Source: Branchiostoma belcheri (lineage: Eukaryota; Chordata; Leptocardii; Amphioxiformes; Branchiostomatidae). Taken from it: 64,000 bases of DNA. The stretch spans positions 1-64,000 of the forward strand of contig NW_017802769.1 of the NCBI RefSeq assembly GCF_001625305.1. The letters are read 5' to 3'. Position 1 is the stretch's first letter. Every line of letters begins with the position of its first letter. The notes beneath the pieces were generated by a model. That model searched no databases. It worked only from the letters and a program-made list of their open reading frames with translations, and was not told the DNA's origin. This document shows positions 35,786 through 47,700 of this stretch, piece after piece. The position numbers and the translations under genes were made by a program.

Positions 35786-38700
35786 GATTTCCACGAGAAG
35801 GAATAAACGTCCTAGGACGCTCGAATGTCAGGCGATTGCCTCAGAATAGCTTCAAGAATACTTCCCCTTGTAGTTGAACGGTAAAAACAGTGCGTCGCGA
35901 ACTTCCTGTAGAATCACCGGCCGGCCAAATTTCAAAACTCCGAAAATTCAAACGCCCTTCGCCACAGCCAAGCCTCCGGTTCCCCTTCCTGGTTTCCGCG
36001 CCTCTTCACTCCTGTATCCACTCGCAACTTGGTGACGTGTGTGCTGAAATTCTTTTGATAAAACACCCCATATCATGAAGAAATATAAAGCTTTGACGTT
36101 AAGTATAACTTGTGAGAATGAACAATGATCAATTCATACCAATATTATGAATCAGTGCCGACATAACTCGAAACGATGTAATGGACTATTTCGGGACAAC
36201 TCCGACGGTTTATCATAATACATGTATCATTACGCCACCCGGCCGACCCAGGATGACCTGCCGCAACTCCATAATTTTACGACATCAAAATAACAAGCAT
36301 CAAGAAGTTTATGATTTTGCCAGCCGTAATAAATGTCTTATGATCTTCAAAGAAAAATATTATTCTGAAGGCAACACGAGTGGCGACTAAATAACTTGGG
36401 TACAAGAATATCCCACAACATCGAATAATTTGCTATTGAAAGATAAGGCTATGCCCACACTTTAAGATTACATTTGATACAAAACTTCATTTTTAAGTGT
36501 GCATTGTTACATACATCTCAAGCTTTTATGAATGAATACATCAAAATATTGTTTTTGTTCCTTCAAAATCACTACTTACTTCTACTTTTGTCAAAGGTTG
36601 GGATAAAAAATATTGTTTTGTGAAGGGGGTGTCAGTAAATAGAACAGCCAAAATAGTTGTTCCATTTTGCGGCAGTGTCATTGCGGTCCCCGCGCCTGCA
36701 GCAGCGCACGATGGACTAGTGGAGGGTGCAGCATTTTCCCATTTATTTTGTAGGTAAGAAACACTCAAGACCTTCAGGAATTTTACTACATCTTCTATAC
36801 ACCTGTCAAAGCGTAAAGGGACCATTTGAGCTAATTTGTGGGCTTTGTTTACGGTTTAATTTTAGAAAGTTATGGCGGGGTTGTAACGGGAGACAGGCAA
36901 ACGTGCTGCTCGTCAGACATTCTTTGATAACGGGTCACCCCAGATAAACGTTTGCAGCCTGCTTTTAGACCTTCCCTATCAATGCCTTGTGCCTTCAAGA
37001 CATATTGCACCCCCATAACGTTCATACATCTGAAGAAAATGACTCTTATAGCCTCTGAATGGAAAATTCTGCATTGCACAACCTCCCCGGGACTTCAAAC
37101 GTGAAATCCCAAGTGGGAGTGTTACACAAGCTTCCCGCTGTTTATGCAATGTGGCTCCAATGTTTTCCTTCACGAAAGCTTCGCTAAAGCTCGACTTTCT
37201 TGCCTCCCATTGATGTCAAATGTCAAGACGGTCAACAATTTGTCAAAAGATACAATGATCTGTCATTGGAATACTACATCTGTTGCCAGAAATAGATATT
37301 TCATAACAATAACAAACAATCATGTCCTTCAAATGTGATATATGATATATGCAATATAAAACAAGCAGTGCAGATTTATACAGGTTTCTCAGATGAAGCC
37401 TTTATGAAATTTGTTTGCTTGGTCAGTTGGTGGGGACATTTTTGTCTGCAACTGTGCATAAGGAACAATATTGGCTTGCAGGCTGTTATTTCACAACATC
37501 AGGTAATGTTAACATTACAGTACAAGTACAGGTAACGTTACATGTCCAGACATACCAGAGGTTTAGGTACATGTCCAGACCTGTACCCGTACAAGTTGAC
37601 ATATGTTCAATAACTATAGAGACAGTAAACTTGACAGAATCTTCATTGAAAAAATGAAAGGAAGAGAACAGAACTAGGTGGCCTTATGTCTTATTTAATT
37701 TTAAACAAAACAAGAAGCCATAGGTGACAATCCTCCGTGAAGTTTTATATATTTCAACAAAAACAATCCCAAGCGTCAATGCCAGACCTACTGTGCAGAC
37801 ATTATAATTAGGCAACGGTTAATACAATGAGGGCGCGTCACAAGCATAAAACATACAAAGAGCTAAATCCATTACTGCTCCCAGGGCGTGTAAAGATACT
37901 GTGCTTCAAGTTCGAAGTTCATTTTAATAACACACACACAATCATTGCATTCACATAAAGATCGGACTATCATGGTCCGTGTCTAGTAACAAAGACAGCC
38001 CCACCGTCTTACTGTGCCTGTACCTAATTAAGCGCGCCTGGAACAGGCCAAATTCCAGCAACAGTTGCGGTAAGCACCGCGAGTGTTACTACCGCTGCCA
38101 GATAACCAGGATATCTGCTTAGAGTACCTCTGCTACCAGACAACTGCCTAAACCCACGGCCTATTCCACAGGATTGTAAAAGTAGGGATGTTTCTAAAAT
38201 ATGCATTTACTTCAATATCAAAACAGCTACGGTAAAAATAAAAAGACGTGCATCATCCCGGACATAATGCCACACCACATGCGAAATTACACAGAAATGC
38301 GACGTACGGAAGAATGCGTTTTGGCTGCGAACATCTTCCAAAAAACTTGGCATCTCTTAAGCATGGGCAAAAACATCTGGAACCACTTATCAAAACCACC
38401 CCGTATCTGCATGAAGTTCCACCCCCCCACTGCTATTCCAAACAACGCGTTTTTCTGGACCATTCCAATTCGCCTCATAATTGTAGGGGTGCGTCTGCAA
38501 TATTACATTGACCGCGAAAGCAGCAACGGCAAAAGTACACATTCGTGCATCAACACGGGCATGCCCGCAGACGGCATATAAAATTGCGTGCCGATTACAC
38601 AAAGAGAACCCAGTGTTTTGACTGCGAACACGAAAAATCAGCCGATCACAACACTCCTGAAGGAGGTTCTGACCTCCTTCACGGAGTAACAAAACCATAT

Positions 38701-39038
38701 GTATTGTTCTTGTTGCATTCCTAGTCTCCTACAATTCTCGAGCTGTTCATAAAATATATGTTGTGTTCAAGTATTTGTTATGCTCCCTCTAGACATCACT
38801 TGGTTACCTAGATGTCTCTGTGTCTCATGAAGCCACTAGTCTAGTCTAGTGTAGTGTAAATTTATTTGGGTACAGCACAGGTTTAATGATTTGGTATTTT
38901 GAACCTGTACCTAAATGATTTTGCAGTACTGTGCCAGTGCTGCCCTACTGTCAACTGTAACTTAATGTTACCTCGCTGAACTTGTTCTGCAGTTATCCTA
39001 TGAAATAAATGACATGAGACTGTTATTCTTCCCCGCAG
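35786..39038. promoter_or_regulatory. Divergent NDE1-MARF1 intergenic region
   Basis: Separates the NDE1 ATG (35785, minus) from the MARF1 exon acceptor at 39038. MARF1 needs at least one upstream non-coding exon, because its ATG exon begins after TTCCCCGCAG|TG. The most CG-containing stretch lies at 35820-36050 and is a candidate shared promoter. A second less AT-rich block at 38020-38690 holds several overlapping open frames on both strands but no recognised protein. Confidence 0.5.
38655..38686. repeat. Strong hairpin upstream of MARF1
   Basis: TGAAGGAGGT (38658-38667) and ACCTCCTTCA (38672-38681) form a perfect 10-bp stem with a TCTG loop. It extends by CTCC/GGAG across a one-base bulge. 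Confidence 0.7.
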
Positions 39039-39087
39039 TGCCCTAGGAATGTCAAAGGGTGGGTAGTATGAGTGTGTTCCACCAGTG

Positions 39088-41718
39088 ATGAGCCAGACCC
39101 CCCTGCGGAGTAGCGAGGGCCCCTCCCACACCTCTGCCCCTGGTGCTGCCTCCACCGCTGACCCCCCTGTGGTGTACAAGTGCATCTTCCCCAGCTGTGA
39201 TGCCTGCTTCCTGGATAAGGAGGCCGTCCTTACCCACATCTCACTGCAGCATCTGTCTGGCTGTGCACAGGTAGGATTACAGAAGATGTAGCTACATGTA
39301 TATAGGAGGGCCTGCAAGGGGGGGGTAGTGATTACGAATTACACAAAATTTTCGCCGCCTATTACGAATTACGTTAAAGTCTCAGAGCTGATTACGACTT
39401 TACGATTTGCAGCTAATGTCCAATTACGAATTACGTTGATTTTTGCGGAGGCTGCCTATGAATTACGAAGTCTAAAACGGCCTGATTACGCCTTACAAAA
39501 AAAGGGCTTGCTGGCCCTCATGTAGCTCACATCACTTCACCCAGCCTTCTCAAAACAAGCCGGCAACCGGCGAAAATCACCGCCTACTTTCATGTAAATT
39601 TAAGAAAAAAATTGTAGTCTCCATTACAAACCCCTTCATGGCTCGCCTGCTACTTTTTTATTTCAGCCACCTACTCTAAATTTTTGTGAGAGGGCTGCTT
39701 CACCTGTCACTTTGTCTATCCTTTGAAATGGAAAGTACCTTGGACGGTTCTATAACCAGGGCTTGAAATACTTTTTCTTGTGCAGGTAACAAACTAACAT
39801 TGAAAATTATCTGCACCAGACAAATTTTACGTGTGTGGTTGTGTGGAATAGCGGCAGTGTGCTAGACTCAGAACAAAAACGTCCCAGGTTCGAGTCCTGA
39901 CATGGCACCAATCTTGTGCCCTGGGAAAGGCACACGACTGAAAATGAGTATTGTCTTGTCCTGTATTCGTCCTCTGCGTTGGTGGCGGCATAAAATAAGT
40001 GGATATAACTTGAGTGTGCTGTCACCATGTCTAGTCATGAAATGTTGGAATATAAAAAAAAAATTCTACGTGCACCTTTCAGACTTTCAGAAGTATGAAT
40101 TATACTATAAACTATTCAGAAACCATTGCCATTATTTCTTTTTTACATAGTTCAGTACTTGAAGGCCAAAAGTTTAGGGGAGGGAAATATACGCACATTT
40201 GCTTGAACAGCTTGATAAAACATAATGAATAATGGTCCATGTATCAATAGTTTACAGTCATTGAAGGACATACCATATGTATTTGGAGTGAGTGAGTCAA
40301 TAGGGTACCCTGTCTAAATAGTGTGCAATGTGAGAGTGAGACTGTGGGTATTTCATGTATGCATATGACATTGAATTTTCTGTCTTTCCACAGTGCAATA
40401 CAAGCTGCTGCACCAGTTGCAGTACCCTGCCCCCTACGGTCCACTTTGGTAGCTCCCGCTATCCCCTGCCCCCGTCCACTTGGCACGAGATGACCCAGCA
40501 ACACCCCGGCCCCAGTCTCCCCAGCAATGCCGTCCCCTGCTCTCTGTGTTCTCCTAGTTTGGATTACCCCTGTGCTGCACTTGGGCAGAGGTGTTCTCAT
40601 TCCCACATGACTTATCCTCCAACCTCCCACTACCAGCCAAGTCTACCCGTGCCGACACCGCCGCCAAACATTCCATATCACCCACACCCCGGCCTAGTCC
40701 ACACTGACCCAGCTTTCCACGTGGGAAGTCCCAGTCATAGCTACTTGCCCCATGTACCAGGGCAGGAGGGCTTGGCATGGCTTCACAACCTGGGGAACAC
40801 GCCTTGTGCTCACTGTGCTATACCACAACCAGCACCGTCAGTATCGTCTGTTCAGGAACAGCTGCTGCAAGTTCTACAGCGCTCCACGACAGCGTCGCAC
40901 CTCCAGACGTCACCGCAACGCAGGCCCAGAAACCAGCACCAGAGTCCCTCTCGGTGTTTGCACCACAATTACACAACTTCAGGGGGCAGCACAGGTTTGT
41001 TCAATGTTGGCTATGTCACAAAGTTTTATGTAACAATATCCTTACAAAGCAGTGCCATACAAAGAAATTAGAGAAGTAACATTTGCAAAGCAAATGCATA
41101 ATGTTTACCTTCGGACATGGTCTGCTCTTTTAATTCTTACTCAAACACATTCACATACATGTACTACTACTAGTAAATGGTGACAGGAGCAGAGCAGACC
41201 ATGAAATTGCAACATTATGTAACCCAACATCAGTCACCATGGTGACAGACATCAACAAATCATGTCATTGGTCAGGTCAGAGGTCACTGTTTGGAGAAGA
41301 AGAAGAGGAAGAAACTGAGCAAAAACAATATGTTTTCCTTCGGTAAACATAATTAGAATGCTGGATTATGATGGCAGTTCAGACTGAAATTAATGTCAGG
41401 CCTCTCCTAATACATTCTGACAATGTATGTTTTGTATCCATAATTTCTAAATAAACTAAAACAACTTTGTTTCTTTGACACTCGTAAATCTTCAGAATGT
41501 GTTTGCACCTTTTTGTTAGTTTGAATCAAAGTGAATTTTTCTATGATCTAACGACTTTTTCTAATTAAAACTCTTAGGTACAGATGGTGGGAGAGGAACC
41601 CTCCCTTTTGTCCAGCCTCCCATGCCACATTTTGGAAAGCAGACACCAAGTGTAGAAAGTAGCTCAGAAAATGCCACTGTTGTTACAACTCCCCCTGTCC
41701 ACAGTCAACAACCAGCAG
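39088..41718 (+). CDS. MARF1: MARF1 exons 1-3: zinc finger and Pro-rich linker
   Basis: Exons 39088-39270, 40394-40994 and 41578-41718; residues 1-308. Exon 1 has a C2H2-like finger ([19 protein letters not shown], with a second His four residues later). Exon 2 is rich in Pro, His, Ser and Cys with several CxxC pairs ([20 protein letters not shown]). Vertebrate MARF1 has a comparable N-terminal region before NYN. Confidence 0.85.
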
Positions 41719-44700
41719 GTAAGGCAATGGATGCCACAGTACATCTTTAGCTAGTAATTAGGCCAGTATTTTAGTCAAAGAACAGAGTAAGTAGTGTTGG
41801 TATAACTGTTGTCTCACTAAGCATGGAAGCTTGTTAGGCATGGATGATGGTCAAGGATGCATGCTACTAGTATTTTCATACACTCACTCATATTTTCATA
41901 CACTCTCATACACTTACATGGTCACACAAAAAATGTATTATTGTGCTCTTTTTTCTGAGGGTTGAGGAGATACAATACAAAAATTGTTTTCCTAACTGCA
42001 TGATTAACTGATTAGTATACATGTATAACATAACTCTCTTTCTCAATAACATAACAGTATTGGTAGTAAGAGATGAAGATTCTGCTGCCTTTTGCTAATA
42101 CGAGATGGGGTTCGCCAGGCCTCCATCCAGGAAAGTCGTGTAAATTGCCTTTCCCAAGGATACAATATCGGTCGCATGGCATGGCAGGGTTCGAACCCGG
42201 GACCTATTGGTTCCAAGCTGAACGCTCTGCCCTTATGCCACACAAGACTTAAGAGTACTGGTGCATGTTGTACTATTTTTTTAATCCTCCTGTTTTGACC
42301 TTGCAGAAGAAGTTCCCCAGCTGCCCGACTCTGCGTCGCCCCCCTCCCAGCCTGACACCCTGCCTCCTATCGGAGTGTTCTGGGACATCGAGAACTGCCA
42401 GGTCCCCAGCGGGAAGACAGCCATGGGCATCGTGCAGAAGATACGCACCGAGTTCTTCGCCGGACACAAGGAGGCTGAGTTCATGTGTGTGTGTGACATC
42501 AGTAAGGAGAGCAGGGAGGTCATACAGGAGTTAAACAATGCACAGGTCAGGAAAGTTGTTGCTTGGGCCTAGGAAAAAAATTGTGTTCCCTGTTTCAGTC
42601 TCAAAAAATTAGGGTCAGTAGGTAGGGATTATCTTTTTTTTCAGTATTCAAAAAAATTAGGGTCACAGGTAGGGATTATCTTTTTTATTTTCTTTCTTTC
42701 TTTTTTTATTAGAGTTAGTCTTTGGCAATCTTTAGTGATCCAACTTGTGATCCAACTTATACAATACAATTAAACAAAGGAAAAGTTGCATGAGGATACT
42801 TATATTTTCAATGTCAATGTTGGAAAAATGTTTAATCACTCAGGTATCAGATCGTAGAGCTAGGAAAGATCAATCAGCTTGAAATTCTTAAAAGTCCCTT
42901 GCCAGGGGTCCACCCCGAAAAAAGGCTAGGGTCGGCAGTTTTTTCTAGGATCAGTCAGGAAAGAGAAAACTTTTTTTTCCTAGACGTACGCTTATCTAGC
43001 TATGGACAAGGTCAAATTGTTCTTAGTCCTGTAAAAATTGACCTGTTAACTACAACCTTTGCTGTCAATATTAACCTTGGATAATAAGCTGTTACCATAA
43101 TAAAATTTTACATGCTTGAAGTTGTTAAGTCCAGTTGGTGACACAGTGTTAATCGCATATACATTCTTGCCACAGGTGACAGTAGTACACATCAATGCCA
43201 CAGCCAAGAACGCAGCTGATGACAAGTTGAGACAGAGCATTCGCAGGTTTGCAGACACCTACACCAAGCCTGCCACTGTTGTCCTGGTCTCAGGTAAGCA
43301 CTGGTAATGTTATAACTTCATGGTAATGCAAACAAAATGGACATTCAAAAATTATAGCCAAATGCATTCAGAATGTCTATTATATGTTGGGTATTTCAGC
43401 ACAGAACTGTTGAATAATTAGTTTATTTTTTTACACATTTTACTTCTGATGTAAGGCCACACCAATTTGATTTGTTGGCTCTCAGATTTTTTCAGAAAAA
43501 AAATGAAGCGACAGAGCGAAAAACAAGACGATAAAAACAGACGTAGGCATCCTATGATAGCCCAAAATTCTAGAATGATAGGAGCCATGAAGTCAAGATA
43601 CTAGGCTGATTTGGGGCTAAAATATGAGCATTTTGGAGTTGATTCAGGGCCTGAATTTTTTTTTTGAAACCAGAAAGAAATGAAGTGGGGGAATCTGAGA
43701 ACTAACAAATTAAATTGGTGTGGCCTAATATTACAAATATCTGTTTTGTATCTGCATGTCCATTTTCTTACAATAGGGGATGTAAATTTCGCCTCTGAGT
43801 TGTCGGACCTCCGACACCGTCACAAGTTCCGTATCGTCCTGCTGCACACACGGCACGCACAGGAGGCGCTGCTGCACCACGCACACCACGCCGTCTGCTA
43901 CGACGACTTTGTCCGAGATCTCCCTTTCAGATCACCCAGTAAGGTAAATAGCCAACAAATTGTAACATGATTATGTTTACATTCGCAGAAGGAAAACATA
44001 GTGTTTTTCCATTGTTTCTTCTTCCTCTTCTTCTTCTCCAAACAAATAAGGTCAATGACCAAGACCAGATGTCTGTCACCATGGTAACTGGTGTTGGGTT
44101 ACATCATGTTGCAAGTGGCATACAGAAATGACTTCAAGAGGGGCTGCATAGTCAACATATACTGTATATAAGTGTCTTTGAGTAAGAATAAACAAAGCAG
44201 TAGTTTGTTAAGCTGGGTAATGCGAAGATAAACATAATGCCTTTGCTTTGCAAATGTTACCTCTCTGTTCATTTAATTTCAGTCACATCTGATGGCTAAT
44301 ACGTAGTAGAAAATCAAGCTGTAAGACTTAAAAGCTCTTTTGTCAGGACTCTTCCAATATTTGACATAAACTCTGTATTGACTTTTGCAGGCAGCTATGG
44401 AACTAACAGACCTGCTGGTCAGCCACTTGCCCATTGGTCGAGACAGCAACCAGATTCGCAACCGGCTGAAGCAGCTGTCGGATAACTGTGGCGGACGGGT
44501 CCTCCACGTGTCCGGGACATCGGCGCTCATTCGCTTTCCGAACACAGAGAGTGCCAACAGGTACGGAATATGGTGCAATGTCTTTCCTAGGACTATCGCA
44601 GAGTGGAACTTGCTGTCACCAAGTACAGTAGGGGCATTATCATTAGATAGTTTTAAACAATGTTTAGAGTTATATGTTCAAAGGTTAGGTGTAACAAGTT

Positions 44701-47700
44701 GTTTGGTATTATGTAGCCAGTTGCTGCCGCACCGCGTGCCTGCGAAGCTGGTGTGTTACACCAAAGGATGGTTATACCGGCTATACAGATACATATACAG
44801 GATGTCTTTTTGGAGAGATCTATCAAAACATGTTTGTCGTAATATGAAACTTTTCATCAGCTGACGATTACATACAAGTCATGTTTAAAATTTGTTTTTC
44901 TGTGTCTTCAGGGCTAAGAAGAGGATGGAGAAAGAGGATGTCTTTGGCAGTAAGATTACAGTAGCGCTGGCACCCAAACAGAAAGAAGAGAACAAGTCCC
45001 CCACACGTAGAGCGCGCCACAGAAGTAACAGTAGAGGGAACGAACCATCTCCACCTGTGGGCAAAATGGAAAAGGTAGTAGTAGTAGCAGTAGGTCTACC
45101 TACATGTACTAGCATTGCATAAGTACAATATAAATTCTTTTGATATTGTGTGAATGCATAAAACTATACTTTGCTGAAACAATATTTTGCAGATTAAGCA
45201 ACCTGCAATTTTGCAGTCTGAAAAGTTCAAGAGCTTTTGTATTTACTCCTGACTCTATGATATACAACAGTACTATAACTAATTTTGCATGTATTTGTCA
45301 AATTGCTTGTAAAATGTAAGCAATTTTGTGTATGCCATTGATTTAGATCCTGACTTTTAAATGTGTATGTGGCTATGTGCAGAAAGTATTTCTGAATTGC
45401 AGAACAAAATTTTGACATTTTGCAGTATTGCAGAACACTGAAAAAAGTATTTCTAACCACTGGCGACATTTACAAATGCAGACGGAAAGCAGAAGTGATT
45501 CTGAGCATTCCACAACCAGCGACCCTGAAAAGTACAGCCACCACCAGACACCCAGCTTCTTAAAACAGCTGCCCAGACATCATCCACAACCGCCGGACAC
45601 CAGACAGCTCCATGGCAGGCCAGGAGGACTGGACAGACTCAACCACTCTGACGGCGGTCCCAGGAGTGAGGGAAGGAGAGAGGGAGAGGGAGGGGAGCCA
45701 GCAGGGGCGTACACAGATGTACTGCCTTCATGGCTGCAGGACAGAAGCCTGGAGTATTTCAGACCCAGACAGGAGGCAACATCACACTTCAACAGGAATG
45801 CCAAGTTCAGGAGGTTAGGAGAGTTTTTAAGGTTCAGAAAATCTTGAAAAATAGCCCGATCGGTACAGTAGCTATTCAACTTTGAGTGTTAACTTTCTGT
45901 CAACAGTTTTTTCTATATTCCAATATTTATTGCAAGACGTAGCCACAGCACACTGAAGTTTTTTTAAACTTACTTTTATGCTGCCACCAATGCAGACAAA
46001 CACACGAATGGACAACAGACATACTCATTTTCACCCAAGTGAAGTGAGGAAATTTGTGTAAAGTGCTTTTTCCAAGGGCACAAGGTGGCAGGGCAGGATT
46101 CGAACTCAGGACCTCTCGGTTCCGAACCGAACTTTCTGTCATTATGCCACATGACGCCACCCTATTAACAGCTCTTAACCAAATTCTGAACAGCAGTGAA
46201 GAAAAATGACAGTGGCAGTATTGCATCTTTCCAGGTCTGTTGGTCCAAGATTTGATCACAGGACCCAGGACCTGCCGCTGCCCCTTCCACCAAGGCCTCG
46301 CAGTGCCTCTCCAGTCTACCCCATGCTGTACAGCGCACCCCTGCCCAGAGCAGCATCCCCACAACCCCAATCACACCCTTTCACGGAGATGTTCTACCCA
46401 CAAGGGGTTGACCTGGAGGTCAGGAACCTTGACCCCACCCTGGGTCACCAGGAGATGAGGCAGACATTACTGTCTATCTTCAGGGAACATTGTAAGGTAG
46501 GTTACCATGGCAACACATTTTATCATTAGTTATTCTTTATAACTGATGATGATTATGATCAACATCATCATCTTAAGCACGAAATTAAGGGATATCTAAA
46601 TTCAATGTTTTCATTTTAAAACTTAGGCCACAGCAAGTAAATTTTATAGATGACATCCTCCGCAGACTCCAAATCTAATGTGAGGCAGGCCGAAAAAAAC
46701 AAGGTTCCTACATTTTGAAATTTTGACTCAATCATTGTACAAATGGTTTTGATTCAGTGGGAACATCACATATACACAGCCAGCATTACATATCACTGCA
46801 TCAAAAGAAACAAAGCATTAAATCAGAGCCTTTTCTTGTCTCCTCTCTTTATAGTTATCTGCCACCCACCTGCCAGCATGGCAACAGACATCTTTGCCCA
46901 TTTTCGGCATGTTGACCTCCGTCAGAAGGCAACAAAATTTCTTGTGTTTTTTTTTTTCCAAAATCAGGTGAAAATTAATGCGCGCGTTGATGTCATCCAT
47001 AAAAATTACTTGTGTGGCCTTATTAGCACAATGATTTTTATGCAATTTTTGCTGCAGAGTAGTTTTTTTACATGTCAAAGGTATCATCAGTTACCTTCCC
47101 TAATGCATTTTGCAGTATACATTGTACATTAAAGTTGTACCATGACTAACCTTAATATATCCCTTCCTGTTGAAGGTGCTAAAGCTTGACATGCTGGCTC
47201 CACATGAAGGTGTGTGGAAAGCTATGGTCAAGGTCCCCAAGATGACTGATGCCACACTTGCCATTTCCCAGGTACATTTTAAGCAATCGTCTTAACCCTT
47301 GTCCTGTGGAGCCCAACACTTGTTGTTTTGTACATACAGTACCATCCATATAGAACTCTGCATAGGTCTGATTTGGGGGTATTTCTCGTGCAACGCATCA
47401 CACCACAGCGAAATGCAACGAATGTGGAAGTAACTATGCCACCGCAGGGCAAAAAAAGTCGGGAGTCTATGACCTAATTAAGACATGAAATTATTGAAAA
47501 ATACTGTGTGAAAATTCCATTAGGACAAGGATAAGTAAAAAAGACTTCCCAGGCTTGAAGATGATGTTACTGTACTCTATCTGGAAACTTCAGCCTTGAA
47601 TAATATATAAGAATTTTTTCCGAGCAAGTATCACGCTGAAAATGCATCTGTAAATCAATTTTTTTTCTGCAGGTACATAGACGTAAAGTTGGTAGCAAGA

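Noticed and set aside
36541-36825. Minus-strand 94-residue frame between NDE1 and MARF1
   Set aside because: No recognisable motif and no neighbouring exons; it probably overlaps the divergent promoter region.
38201-38581. Plus-strand 126-residue frame
   Set aside because: Shares the region with equally long frames in other phases; no hallmark of a real protein.
39840-39915. Possible tRNA gene
   Set aside because: A and B boxes are present but the arms do not pair into a full cloverleaf; sequence continues as a SINE body.
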